Shown here: piece after piece, positions 1 through 11,952 of the stretch
Layout: every line of letters starts with the position of its first letter
Position numbering within the stretch: the stretch's first letter is position 1
Source: Rhypophila decipiens
Taxonomy: Eukaryota > Ascomycota > Sordariomycetes > Sordariales > Naviculisporaceae
NCBI GenBank assembly: GCA_033297075.1
Contig: MU858059.1
Location: 62,001-126,000, forward strand
Length of the DNA stretch: 64,000 nt
Direction of reading: 5' to 3'
Translations under genes and position numbers: made by a program
Notes under the pieces: generated by a model
What the model was told of the DNA's origin: nothing
Databases searched by the model: none
The model's input: only the letters and a program-made list of their open reading frames with translations

Positions 1-112
1 CGTGATCCCATATATATCGCTGATTCCAACACCCAAAAATGCATACATGTACAAGACCTTGGAGAATGCTTGCTTCAGAACGCCTGGCAGAAAGAAACTG
101 GACCTCTTGAAT

Positions 113-2124
113 CTATTCCATAACCTTCAAATCCTCGGCCACATCAAAATTAGCATCCGTCTTGCTCTTTACCTCGTCGAGATCAACTCCGGGGGCAATC
201 TCGGTGAGTGTGAGAATTCCGTGCTTTCGGTCTACCTCGAACACGGCCTAGAGAATTCCCGCAATGTCAGTTCCGGGACAGTTCCAGGGTGATGGCTGGG
301 AGGCTACATTGACTCACCAAGTCCGTAATGACGGTGCTGACTACGCGAGCGCCGGTCAGGGGCAGACTGCACTCTTGCACAATCTTGGACGAGCCGTCTT
401 TGGCGACGTGCTCGGTGGCAACAACAATCTTGGTATTGTCCGGGTTGGACACCAAATCCATCGCACCGCCCATGCCCTTGAAGACCTTGCCTGGGATCAT
501 GTAGTTGGCAAGATCACCTGCGGCACTGACTTGGAGCGCCCCCAAGATGGAGACGTCGACGTGGCCGCCTCGGATCATGGAGAAGGACTCGGAGCTGTCG
601 AAGGTGGCAGCACCTGGAACTAGCGTGACCGTTTCCTTTCCAGCGTTGACGATGTCCCTGCATGTGGTAAAATGATTAGCAGGGGGAAAAGTAGGTTGCT
701 CTTGGAACTTACGGATCAACCTCGTCGGGCAGGGGGTAGTCTCCCATGCCTAGAATACCGTTTTCGGACTGGAGCCACACTTGCTGACCTGGCGGAAGAA
801 ATGACGCTGCCAGAGTTGGGATACCTGCATTTTGTAGTGTGTTAGCCCAGAGTAACTGTCCTTTTCTTTGCCCAAGAAAGCAACCACGAGTTCTTACCAA
901 CACCAAGATTGACATAATAGCCATCCTTGAGCTCCTTCGCCGCTCTTCTGGCTATCCTGTCCCGTCGAACAAGAGCTTCCGACTTGGCGTTCCCTGACGC
1001 CTTACTGCCACTATTCTCCGTTGACCTTGTTTTAACAATCTCTGGCTGAGAAGGCACAGTGGCCGGAACAATCCGGTCGACGAAGATGCCCGGCAGGTCG
1101 ACATCGTTGGGATCAATCTCGCCCACCTCAACAATGTTCTCAGCCTCCACAATCGACAACTTTGCCGCCTTGGCCATCAGCGGCGCAAACGACTTGGTCG
1201 TGTAGCGGAACACACAGTTGCCCGCCTTGTCAACCTTCCACGCCCTCAAGATGGCAACATCTCCCGGAAGAGCCGTCTCCATCAGAAAGGGCCTTCCGTT
1301 GAAGATCCTCGTCTCTCGCGGTTTCCCGTACTCGACCACATTACCATCGGCATCGAAACGAGCTGGTATCGCGCCATCTTGTACAAGAGTACCTGCGAAA
1401 CCATGACATCAATACAACAGAACATGAAATGATGTTTGTGAAAACAACTTACGGCCACCAGTCGGGGTGAAGAAGGCCGGGATCCCGCTTCCAGCCGCCC
1501 GTATCCTCTCGGCCAGAGTTCCCTGGGGACACAGCTCGACGGCAATCTTCCCCGTGAGATACTGCTTCTCCAACTTCTTGTTCGCCCCCAGAAAGGACAT
1601 GATCATCCGGTCGACCTGGCCGGCTTCGGTGAGGAGGGCCAGCCCGCCGCGACCTTCTGCGCCGGCATTGTTGGACACGGCCGTGAGAGAATGAAGGGAC
1701 TCGGGTCCCCTCCGCCGCAACGCTCGAATAAGCGTCTCTTAACCGCATAATTAGCTGAAAACAGTTCGGGAAACAAGCAAGACACCCAGGATGGATGAGT
1801 GATGATTGCAACTAACTCACCAGCAACACCGCACAGCCCAAAGCCAGAGCTCAGAATCACAGAGCCACTCTTGATGTCTGCGACTGCCTCATCGGCACTG
1901 GCAAACAGCTTCGAACCACCTCGCCGCCTGTTGCTGCCGACAGCATCTTGCGCCGCGGACCTCCAATTGCGCGTGTATGAGAAAGATCTTTGACTTGTGT
2001 GCTGACACACTCGACTTCGCGCATTCACTGATCCTCTCAATTGTCTCGGGCTGCAAGCGGCTAATTGCCTGACGACGAGAAATGGCGCTGCTGTCTGCCG
2101 TATCACTCGAGATGTGCTCGCCAT
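113..2124 (-). CDS. Succinyl-CoA:3-oxoacid CoA-transferase (SCOT), mitochondrial
   Basis: Family role: transfers CoA between succinyl-CoA and acetoacetate in the mitochondrial matrix (ketone-body and acetate metabolism). Six exons (2124-1821, 1737-1453, 1392-898, 824-713, 657-318, 247-113) join in frame with GT-AG introns to 556 residues, the usual size for eukaryotic SCOT. The N terminus ([15 protein letters not shown], then Arg/Ser-rich) looks like a mitochondrial presequence. The A half has the SNNAG motif (about residue 126). The B half has [11 protein letters not shown], which carries the catalytic Glu of CoA-transferases. The ATG at 2124 is the first Met before the presequence; an upstream in-frame GTG at 2148 is not needed. 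The gene is divergent from the permease at 3470. Identity is very secure; exon borders were chosen by frame and family alignment. Confidence 0.93.
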
Positions 2125-3469
2125 TGTGTTTTGACTTTGTTTGTCCACCTCCTACAACGGGAAACTGAGCGTCTCAAGAGAATCGAATATTTTCTCTTTT
2201 ATTCTGACCACGCTTTGGAGCTGAAAATCGACTTTTACAATCAATTGTCAACAACAAAGCAAGCTTGCCATTTCATGCCCCCGTGATAAATCCATTCGGA
2301 GGTTATTCTACCACCCGGACCCATTACGGCGCCAAGGCTCGATGACTGAGCGGGCCGAGGTGATCGGCACCCAAAACACCTTGCCGCCGCAGCGGGAGCT
2401 CTGGTGCACGGGTGGTGATGGTGGCGTTGCTCACTCATCTTGTTCCACATGCGATAATAGTTGGAGTGATGGATGCAATCGATCGGCCACATTTTCGGAA
2501 TATGTTCCGGTGTTGTGTTGCACGAAACCAGGCATCCAGGCTGGGGTGATGGCTCGTCTTGTCTCCAGACCTCTTGCTGGTGTAGGAGCACGGGTGGCTG
2601 TAATATGCCGGTATAGGACGTTACCGCTGTTACCTAAGGAAGACTGTAAAACCGTAATTCAGCGCGGCTGCCTTGCACCCCGGCACTGGAAGTAGTGTAT
2701 TGTACTAGGTTCTACGCTAAAATCAAGCTTCTTACCCGCTGCGGGTGCCGTTTAATTCCCGGCCCCTCCCCGCAATATGCTCAAACTTCTGGGGCAAATC
2801 CCACTCCAGCAACAACTCTCGGGTACATATCCGCTTTCACATTTTGTCGATATGGAAATATCAGACAGGAACTTGTAAGTTTCTTATCAGGCCACATTCT
2901 CGCAGCGAATCCTTCAAGAGGAAGGTGTGATGGCTCTGTGAGTAGGGACCCAGAACCCGTGGCCTGCCCGGTCGTACCGCGTATATCTGGCGTGCTGAGA
3001 CGTACATACTCATGCACTGCAGTAAGGTCTCAGTCAGCAAGGACAGCAGGCATGTCGATGGCTACACCAACCATGGTTGAGGATGATCTTGGTCAGACTC
3101 AGTACATGATCGATTATCGTTTATTAAATCCGCCATTCACGTCGGGACCTACCATATAGTAGCTTGGCCGACTTGCATCGCATCACACCCAGAGAGCCCT
3201 ATCAGCAAATAGAATCCAAGACATGAGGTTCACCATTCATATAACTGAGTGCCCATCGCCCGTATTGTTCCTCGTGCAGACACTGAGTATTTAGGTGGTT
3301 ATTCTCTGGTCCTCGTGTAAATTTTCTCTTCCATGACTTTGTAACAGTTTACTTCATTCGAGATATCACCTTTTCGATATCTCTTTTCATCACCTTTCTC
3401 ATACAGCAGGAGATACCAAGGGCTATATATATCCTTGTACACTATATACATCCTCGCGAACAAGAGAGA
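2125..3469. other. Intergenic, divergent promoter region
   Basis: Spacer of about 1.3 kb between the divergent SCOT and MFS genes, so it should hold both promoters. A TATATATA run lies near 3424-3431, about 40 bases upstream of the permease ATG. Open frames here (for example 2342-2695 and 2695-3159) have no recognisable family and lack coding character. Confidence 0.6.
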
Positions 3470-5625
3470 ATGGCGGCAAAGCAAGACCTAGCAGCTGAGA
3501 AAGCCGAGACCCAGCGCGGCTCAGCTGACAAGATCGAAAGGGCGAGCATATCTCAAGGAGACGATGACCACTACAACTCCAAAATAGCACGGCGGGTTTT
3601 GTTCAAGATGGATACTCGGTGAGTTTCGTGGAGGCCCGTCATTCCAACATGTGCATGAAACTGGGCTGGGCTGACGAACTTTACGAGCGGAACCTGGACA
3701 GAGTCCTCCCAGTTCTGGCCTTGCTCTTCCTATGCTCCTTTCTCGACCGGACCAATGTAGGAAACGCCAGGATCCTCGGGCTCGAGTACGACCTTGGGCT
3801 TTCCAACCAGCAGTACAACCAAGGCCTGGCCGTCTTTTACGCTACATATATCGCCAGGTGTGTAACACTTTTCCTCTCAGACCCATGGACCGACTGCTCA
3901 AGCAAGTGACACTAATACTAGTATTCCTTCTTGATGATGATAGCGAACTCCCAAGCAACCTGGTCCTCAAGAAAATCACCCCCAGGATCTGGCTCCCGCT
4001 TCTGACAGTCATATGGGGCATCATCACCATGTGTCTGGGCTTCGTCCGCAGCTTTGGCAGTTTCTTTGCCGTCAGGGCGATTCTCGGGATTGCCGAGGGC
4101 GGACTCTTGCCGGGCATGGTGCTCTACCTCTCTGGGCTGTATACGCGCCAGGAGATGGCCCTGAGGATCGGCATCTTTTACACGGCAGCTAGTCTGTCGG
4201 GTGCTTTTGGGGGTATGTACAACCGCTGGGAGAGGCTAGAAGAAGAAGCTGACTCTTTCCTTGACAGGCCTTTTGGCTCGCGGTCTCTCGGCTATTGGTC
4301 CTCGAGGTGGATTGGAGGGGTGGCGGTGGATATTGGTCATTGAAGGGCTGATCGTGAGTCTTGTTGTCTCTGCTTCACTAATAACATTTACTCAAGGATG
4401 TACGGGTCAGGCTAACCTCTTTTCGGCACTACTTCTTGCCAGACTGTCCTAGCGGGAATCATTGCGTATCTCTTGTTACCTACCAGCATTCTTACCGCCC
4501 CCTATCTGAGCCAAGAAGAGAAAGAGTTTGCTATCCAGAGACTCCAGGGGCACGTCGGCGACTCGGAAAGTCCAGAGAGGTTCAAGTAAGTCATGATGCT
4601 CCCACATAGAAATTCACCTTGTCTGGAGAGATCTAACCAGGATGCCGATTTAGCCCTTCGCTAGAACGCGAGGAAAAGTTCAAGTGGTCCGAAGTAGGCC
4701 GTGGCATTCTCAACGTCCAGGTTTGGCTGACAGCGACAGCATACTTTGCCATCTTGTCTGGACTCTACAGCTTTGGGCTCTTTGTGAGTTCTCCCTTGGC
4801 CTCCACAGAACTGGCTCTAACAACAATGGAAGCTCCCGACCATCATCAACGACATGCACATCACCTCGAACCCAAATGAAACTCAGCTGTGGTCGGTCAT
4901 TCCGTACGCCGTTGCTACTCCAGTGACTGGTACTTTGAACACTCCACTCTCTTAACCTGCCAACGACAGCTTGCTAACCCCAAGTGTGAACACAGTATTC
5001 GTCGCTTTCCTCTCCGACAGACTCAAGCGCCGAGGCACAATCATGCTGTTCACCTTGCCCGTGGCCATCATCGGGTACGCCGTCATCGCCAACGTAGCGT
5101 CGGCGCCAGTCCGCTTCGGCATGACCTGTCTGATGGCTATTGGCATGTACAGCAGTGTGCCCTGCGTTTTGGTCTGGAACTCTAATAACTCGGCTGGCCA
5201 CTACAAGCGGGCGACGACGTCTGCGCTGCAGCTTGCGGTTGCCAACTGCGGAGGGTTTGTTGCTAGTTAGTATTTATCCTCTTTGTCTGCGTGTGTCCTG
5301 AGAAGGCTAGCTAGCTAACACGGGCTCTCCTCAATGACAGCATTTGTTTATCCCAGCGTTGACGGCCCATTATATCACAAAGGCCATACCATCATCTTGG
5401 GACTGTTGGTGTATTCATGGTTTGCGTAAGTCTAGTTCGTGCCCGTACCGAGCTTGTATTGCTTGACCTTTACGTGTCATGCTAATACAACCTAATTGCT
5501 TGTTCAGCATCTTGGCAAACGTGCTCTGGTGCACAAAGATCAACAGGGACAAGGCGAGTGGGAAATACGACCGGTACAGAGGAAGTGGTGATGATCGGGA
5601 TCCTGCATTCAAGATGATTTTGTAA
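3470..5625 (+). CDS. MFS permease, anion:cation symporter (Dal5/allantoate permease) family
   Basis: Probable plasma-membrane importer of a small organic anion such as a vitamin, allantoate or carboxylate. Ten exons (3470-3618, 3702-3857, 3944-4212, 4268-4353, 4443-4585, 4654-4783, 4833-4929, 4996-5265, 5341-5425, 5508-5625) keep frame and give 500 residues, normal for the family. A hydrophilic N tail of about 50 residues ends in KMDTR. TM1 contains LALLFLCSFLDRTNVGNAR, the family hallmark, and the central repeat has AILGIAEGGLLPGM. The loop between the two six-helix halves lies near residues 235-265, and the C tail is short and charged (YDRYRGSGDDRD). The first intron acceptor at 3701 was picked because it restores KMDTRVLPVLALL. 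The substrate cannot be read from sequence. Four further introns are under 80 bases, typical of filamentous ascomycetes. Confidence 0.88.
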
Positions 5626-6279
5626 CATGTTCGGCTTTGGCTACATATAATGCAGCATCCCAGTTCAGCTCGGGTCTTTGCACCCTGCTTCTTGTTTTCT
5701 GGTGTTGCAAAGGCGATGTGGTGGTTGACAGAGTGGTTGCTAGGCTGCACCCAATCACCGTTGTTTACTACCCCTTTTCAGGGTCGCTGTCCAGTCACAG
5801 GGATGACGTGGAGCCGTTCAAAGATGTTGGGTTCTTGTTGGGAATTATTTGGGCCCAGAAGCCGGGCTGTCCTAAGCACAGCCCAAAGACCACCGAACCT
5901 TGTGTGTTGACCAATCCGGCCACTCAAGGGTATGCTAGGGGGTGATTGTTATAGGCTGGTCAGGCTTGGGTTCTGACTTCATTCATAGCGCTTCCCACCA
6001 AAAGCGATGTGGCATCAAAGGAGCTGTTAAGACTGGAATCCAGGCATTGTGGGCAGGGAAATAATGCGAACTACTAGTTGTTCCATGTCGGTGATGGGTC
6101 GCTTGCACACACATACCAACACCGGGGTGACTACCTAGAACTGGTTTCAACTTTTATAAGAATATCGAGCATCCCCCACCACGGTATTCCCGACTCACTT
6201 CTCTGCCCTCGCTCGAGCTTCAACTTGAATGCCTCAAACCAGTCCGCTAGTGCCTCTACAAACCTCTGAACATTGAAAA
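5626..6279. other. Intergenic spacer
   Basis: 654 bases between two genes on the same strand. It should contain the 3' UTR of the permease and the promoter of the DUF3176 gene. No RNA gene, repeat or convincing open frame was seen. Confidence 0.55.
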
Positions 6280-7970
6280 ATGGAGGACGTCCACCTCGGG
6301 GACGATTCCCACGGCCACATGCCCGAAAGACAGCCCCTAACATGCACACCCCTACAATACCAGCAGAATCACCAATGGCGTCCAACCACTCCAAACATGA
6401 CATCACCACCACCCCTGACAAACACCTCTCCGATGCCGCCAAGAAGAGCAACAGGTAAATTCTCAAGACAATGGAAGTCCCCGCCCACTGCCTCTGCGAG
6501 AACATCAAGCGAGACCATACGGCCACCGCCGTCACCATCGTCCATCTCGTCCGGGGATACTGCTGCGCTTCCGAGAAAATACATTGGTCCCGAGATGAAC
6601 AAGGTGCTGCATCGACATCGGCTTTCCGTCGAGTCCGGGATGGTGATTGGACGGCGGTCTGAGAGGGACTCGATTATGAACAGAAGGGGGCGGAAGACGC
6701 TTGCTAGCACGAGCTTGCTGAGGTGGATTCCAGAGGTTGGGGCTATTGTTGGGGCTGTTGTCTGTTTGGTTGGTACGTCTCTCTGCTTCTCTATACTAAT
6801 TGCTACCCTATCTAGAGACTAGGGCCTCCCCACTTATGAACAGCAGCAAGCAGCGGAAAGCAAAGGGCGATGGATTGAACAACTAATCTCTGACATACGA
6901 TAGCAATCGCCGTCCTTCTGAAATCCTACAATGGGAAACCCCAGCCAGACTGGCCCGGTCCATTCACTCTTCACAGCGTGGTTGCTTTGCTTGCGGTCCT
7001 CGCTCAAGCAGCGTATCTGGTCCCCGTCGTCCAAGGGCTGGGACAGCTATGCTGGCTGCGATACTCTGGCAGTAGTAGTGGGCATAACTACTCCAGGCCG
7101 TTGCGGGACTTTGAAGTGATTGATAGCGCCACGAGGGGCGGCATTCATGGCAGTTTTGGACTGTTGTTTGGATATAAAAAGGGAGGGTAATTAAGTCCTC
7201 TATTTCGCTTAGTACCTTGTTTCCTGTTACCCAGCGATATTAAACTGACTGTCATCTACTAATTAATTAGCATCCTCGGTATCCTCGGCGCCTTGATAAT
7301 CATCACCAGTCTATTCACAACCCCTCTGACCCAGGGAATGATCTCGTACACGGCGGAATTGATCCCTGGAGACCTCACCGACACGGACCCAAGTAGAAAC
7401 GCTAAGACAGCCGCTGATCACCGAGCTTCATCTCTGAACAGCGGCACGCCATACACTAACCGGAGCATGGTCCACATCCACTGGGGATATCTCGTCCCGC
7501 TGCTCACACATCTCATTCTCTCGGCCGTGTTTCTTGCCTCGGTGGTGATTTGCACCCGCAGGGATGGAATCCAGATCATCAAGACTTGCTCATTGGCCAC
7601 GATGGTTGCGTTGAAGGACGACGGGACTCCTGACATTACGGGGCGCAGCCCTACTGCTGCTGCTGCTAGTAGTATCGGCAGCATCGCTAATATGGCAGAA
7701 CTGCGCAGACAATCCTCAACCGTGAGGGTGCGTCTTGAGAAAGATGCTCTGTCGGGTCTGGCACTGGGTCTAGTAGCGCCTGTCTACGATGCTGGGGAGG
7801 ACCACCAAGAAAGTTCGGGTTTCTTGGTAGATGGACTGTGTTCAAGAAAAGAAGATGTAGAGTCTAGGTTAACGGCAACGAGGACGAGGATCATCAGTTC
7901 TGCGAGAGATGCCGGGCGCAGACGAAACATGAATAGGAATACCCGGATTCTTGGAGGGGTGGTGCAGTAA
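6280..7970 (+). CDS. DUF3176 membrane protein, short form
   Basis: Fungal membrane protein of unknown function. Three exons (6280-6772, 6904-7186, 7271-7970) give 491 residues. The first 140 residues are Pro/Ser/Thr-rich and probably disordered. TM1 (about 150-170) precedes SYNGKPQPDWP. TM2 (about 183-203) is followed by QLCWLRYSG and PLRDFEVIDSATRG, the DUF3176 signature. TM3 is ILGILGALIIITSLF, followed by TPLTQGMISY. In relatives I know, this last motif opens a large extracellular region of some hundreds of residues before the final TM. Here only about 50 residues separate it from the last TM (about 325-345, GYLVPLLTHLILSAVFLASV). The cytosolic tail is about 150 residues and Ser/Arg-rich. 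Family assignment is good; the missing ectodomain is discussed as a finding. Confidence 0.75.
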
Positions 7971-9380
7971 GTTTCAAGCAAGGACACGTGAGATCCTTTA
8001 TAAGATGATGCAGATGAGATTAAAACTAACAGGTTGAAGTTACGGCCCAGTACTACAGTCATGAAGCAATTAGAAAAGAAATAAATAAGTGTATTATTTG
8101 TGGTACGCATCTTGATGCCAGCCTGATTTTCTGGTTTGAATACTATTTCAGTCTAGTATCTGCCAGCCAGCCTCGAGCGCCCAACTATTACACCACAGTT
8201 TCCTTTTTTATGTGTGTTGTGTTTGTCGATGTGTTGTTGTGGTGTCTGGATGATGTGCCCGATTGTCCTTTCTTTGAGAATGACTCCGGCACGCCGAAGA
8301 AGGATTTCCTCCATGACCGGGACCATGCCATGCTTGCATCTTGCTTGGCTTTCAGCTTGCTGCCCTTCTTGACCCGCACCTTCTTCTCCCATCTCCCCTG
8401 CTCACACGACCCTGGATTGTGGAATCTTGCACCGGCGGCTATCAGGATTATGTTTTGCTGTATCTTTTTCAAACCCCCGAGGAGCCCTTTTCGAAGATCT
8501 GGTTTCGGTTTCGCATCTGCTGTGAGTGGGCTGGAGGGGACCGGGCTTTGGGCTTTTTCCTTTCTATACCTCAGTCCCTGTCTGGTCTTTTTCTTCCACT
8601 CGTGCTCTTCCTTGTTGCGCAGCGGCCTCTCCCATCTTTCCTTGCGAGGCATGGTGTTGAGCTGTGGTGATCTCCTGAGGCTGTGGAGTGGTCTTTTGAC
8701 TCGATGACTGTGTGTCTAAATAACAACGGATTAACAGACGGTTTTGGTGCGTTTTATAGTAAGAATAGTGGATCAATACATGTAGTAGCAGACTCTTTCC
8801 AGTGCCGGAAGAGTCTGGTGCACTATAACTAGAGGCTTCTACATCTGTGAGCCATGATTTACGCTGTTTCCTGGTTCTCGAGGCCTGACACGCTTTCTTT
8901 CTCAAGGATCAAACTGGTGACCCATAGAAACAAGCCGCAATCTCATCAGCCCGAGTTGTATCTTTACTCCAAGGCAGTAAGCCTTTGTGGAAATAAAGAT
9001 CAACCACATAAGTCACAAGGGCATCACATTCTTTTTATGTTTACATTTTATCACTGGGAAAACCATGACTAAGAAAAGAACACCAATATACACTCTACAA
9101 TCACACCTAAAATTCTTCGCAACAGCCAATCTAACCCATGCTTCAGTTTTCACACCTCTTCTCCCCCTCTGGGTAATCAACAATTGACCTGTCATTCTTT
9201 GACGAACAGTGGCCAGATGAGGACAATAGGGGAACCGGTGATTATATTACAAGAAAAAGATTATTCGCCTCTTTGTCCATCGTTTCCCTTCTGCCCCTTC
9301 TCTGCTACACCTTCTACAGCAAATTTCTGCCTTTTCTCAGGCCCGAAAGGCATTGTCGTTTTTCCCATTATTCCCTCGCT
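7971..9380. other. Intergenic, convergent 3' region with one doubtful ORF
   Basis: 1.4 kb between the 3' ends of convergent genes. It contains the doubtful open frame 8188-8652 (listed separately). The rest shows no recognisable gene, RNA or repeat. Confidence 0.5.
8188..8652 (-). CDS. Doubtful small basic protein
   Basis: Single open frame of 154 residues starting MPRKERWERPLRNKEE. It is very Lys/Arg-rich (about one residue in four) with no hydrophobic core, signal peptide or known domain. The middle has a mildly hydrophobic stretch, GGLKKIQQNIILIAAGARF. The opposite strand is also open over the same span (8210-8707), so this may be chance. Listed only because the frame is uninterrupted and begins with ATG in a gene-sized gap. 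Confidence 0.2.
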   Translation of the reverse strand: MPRKERWERPLRNKEEHEWKKKTRQGLRYRKEKAQSPVPSSPLTADAKPKPDLRKGLLGGLKKIQQNIILIAAGARFHNPGSCEQGRWEKKVRVKKGSKLKAKQDASMAWSRSWRKSFFGVPESFSKKGQSGTSSRHHNNTSTNTTHIKKETVV

Positions 9381-11265
9381 TTATTCGCGGCCGGACCTGT
9401 CTCGGAGTGCCGGCTGAACAGCTTGAAGCTCGATCGACCGACTTTGGCCTGCGTCAGCGTTGGTGGTCTGTCCTCCGTGCTGGACTCGCTTCGTCCGGTC
9501 AATACCCAGGACCGCCTCTTCGGTCGTGACGCTGAGGTGGTGTCCTCGGACGAACATGTTTGACAGCAAAGAGATGCCAGCGACGACCAAATACTGTCAT
9601 CTTCAGCTTAGCTCAGGAAAGAAGAGAGCTTCGTAGAAAAGAAGTTAAGAACAAGAACTCACCATAATCCAAACAGACCGTAGTGCTCCAAAGTACGTCT
9701 CTCTGACCACAGTCTGTTCATCCGTGGGTAAAAGATGAATAAACTCGACATTCGCCGTGGCATGCCCGCCAGTGAAGTTGCTGGCCAGCTGAGGCCCAAT
9801 CTTGTCGACCAAGACACCATTCGCCGCGTTCATCTGATTCTGGAAAATAACACCGCCAAGAACAACTGCGATGGCGGTGGCGATGGATCGAATGAAACCC
9901 ATTGTTGCCACCACCGACGCAGTATCGAGCACCGTCGTAGCCGCCATGGCGGCAAGAACGGGCGGCTCAATGTTCATGCCGATCCCTGTACCAGTGATGA
10001 TTTCAAACAGAAACAGCTTGGTCAGGCTCTGCTCAAGTTCGAGGTTGAGGAACAAGCCGGCACCGAGGACAAAGAGGACCTGGGAGAAATACATGACGGG
10101 GAGATACTTGCCCGTCTTTTGGATAAACACGCCGGTACACGCGCTGGCTAGGGAACAAGAAACGATGAGGGGGAGGAGGTGCAGGCCCGAATTCAAAGCA
10201 TCCGCCCCGAGGGCTGACTGCGAATAGAGAGGGAGGTACCACGCCAGGCCAATCTGGACGTAAAAGACACAGGCAAACACGCTGTAGGCTGCCACCGACG
10301 ACCTGTTGGAGAAGAGCCGCAGCGGGATGACGGGATTGATGGCGAATTTCCACTCGTTGAGGATAAAGAGTCCCAGCACGGCGCAGCCAAAGACGAGGAG
10401 GCAGATCACGGTGGCCGAGGACCAGGGAAAGGTGACGTCTCCGAATTCGAGCCCGAGCAGGATCATGACGGCCGCGCCGACGATGAGCAGACTGCCGGCC
10501 CAATCGATGGCTTTCAGGCCCTCGAGGACGGGTGTGTTTGGGTTAGGGACGTTGAGGACGAATAGCAGGGCCAGGAAGACGACGCCGCCGATAGGCACTT
10601 TCTCGTGGTGTTAGTCACTGCCATGGGTGAACCTTTTGTTCAGGACTTACGGTTGAGCCAGAAGCACCATCTCCAGCTACATGGTTCCATTCATCAGCCA
10701 CGGTCTCGTCTTTGGAAAGAGAGAAACTCACCCAGCACCCTCCAATCCCGTCAACCAGCCCCCAAGAACCGGGCCAACCGCACCACCAATCGCCCAGACG
10801 ACGCTAGTAATAGCCAGATACAAGCCACGATCCCTCAGCGAGAACGAATCACAGATGATGACATTGACCATGGTGCCCATGCCCGACGCGCCCATGCCCT
10901 GGACCACCCGACCGGCAATCAAGCCCTCCATATTGCGTGCCAGTGCGCAGACAAGACTGCCCGCCAGAAACACCACGTGGGCTGTCAGCACGACGGGCTT
11001 GCGGCCCCAAATGTCGGATATGGATCCCCAGACTGGGGTTATGGACGTGTTGGAGAGGATGAAGGCTGTTCCGATCCATATGTACCCGTATGTGCTGCTG
11101 CTGCTGCTGCTGCTGCTTGAAAACGAGGAGACGATGGCGGGTATGGCGGGGGTTATGACGGTTAGGTCGAGGGACGAGAGCAGGACCGAGAGGCAGAGGG
11201 GGGTCATTAGCAAAAAGATGGACAGCGAGGAAAGGGGCTTCTTGGGTGTGATGGTCTCGTTTTCA

Positions 11266-11297
<32 letters not shown>

Positions 11298-11471
11298 GGA
11301 TTCCATGTAACCATGGAGATCAGTGGTATTGTCTGTATTCGAGACATTGCTGGTGTTGTTGTTGATACCCTCGATAGACGCCCTCGGCACGCTCGGGTTT
11401 GTCATCAGTGGTGGTTGTTTACCAGGCTGATGGTCGACAGCTGGTACTATTTCCTCGTCGAAAGGTCTCAT
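9381..11471 (-). CDS. MFS multidrug transporter, DHA2 (14-TM) family
   Basis: Likely drug:H+ antiporter or toxin exporter in the plasma membrane. Exons 11471-10732, 10676-10651, 10597-9663 and 9593-9381 give 637 residues. The 26-base second exon restores WRWCFWLNLPIGG, a DHA2 hallmark. Motif A is GSISDIWGRKPVVL (loop 2-3); antiporter motif C is AIGGAVGPVLGGW (TM5). The acidic N tail is about 85 residues and carries nine Ala in a row. The loop between TM1 and TM2 is enlarged by a run of Ser (SSFSSSSSSSSSSTYGY) where relatives have a short loop. Both runs are encoded by CTG/CAG repeats (features 11094-11117 and 11267-11296). The final exon places the last TM (YLVVAGISLLSNMFV) before a charged tail. 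Too far from the megasynthase at 17171 to be assigned as its exporter. Confidence 0.88.
11094..11117 (+). repeat. GCT trinucleotide microsatellite (8 units)
   Basis: Eight GCT units on the + strand inside the first exon of the DHA2 transporter. Read on the coding strand as AGC codons, they lengthen a Ser run in the TM1-TM2 loop. Confidence 0.9.
11267..11296 (+). repeat. CTG trinucleotide microsatellite (10 units)
   Basis: Ten CTG units on the + strand, within the N-terminal tail of the DHA2 transporter. On the coding strand they are read as GCA codons and give nine consecutive Ala residues. Confidence 0.9.
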
Positions 11472-11933
11472 GACTTTTGCATGTATGATGAGTTGCGTAG
11501 TATCAAAGCTTGATGTATCGGATTGAAGTCTACAACTATAAATGGTTACAGGAAGTCGTATTTCGAGACAGACATTCTGGGCTGATGTCGTGAGATTCAG
11601 ATATGTAATCCGAGGTTTGCCAAGCCAACAGGGGTAAAGTGCAACACAGTGTGACCTCTCGCCAGAGGGCCAGAATACAAATCTGCAAGCGGTACAATAC
11701 TATGTAGTTGGCACTGTGTGAATCTTGGCCCCGAGGAGACCAATGATATCCACGGGAAGCAGATATCTGAATCATGTCATCCAGGTCTCCTTCAAATCCC
11801 CGTCTCACAGGATCATGGGGATCCGAGAGCCTGTAACAGGCGATGGGTGTTACAGCATATAGACTCAGCTAGTCTTGGTGCGATTAACGTTTTACCGGAT
11901 GACAAGAGGACCATGGCTAGCTTGTATTAGCTT

Positions 11934-11952
11934 GGGGTTAGGGTTAGGGTTA
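11934..11952 (+). repeat. Interstitial telomere-type repeat (TTAGGG family, 3 units)
   Basis: Three head-to-tail GGGTTA units, preceded by one extra G and followed by AAAGG. TTAGGG is the telomere repeat of filamentous fungi, so this is a short internal copy, not a chromosome end, because genes continue on both sides. Confidence 0.8.

Noticed and set aside
264..719. Open frames on + antisense to SCOT (for example 264-623)
   Set aside because: They are shadows of exons whose minus-strand product is unmistakable.
11934..11952. Chromosome end
   Set aside because: Only three units and normal genes continue on both sides.
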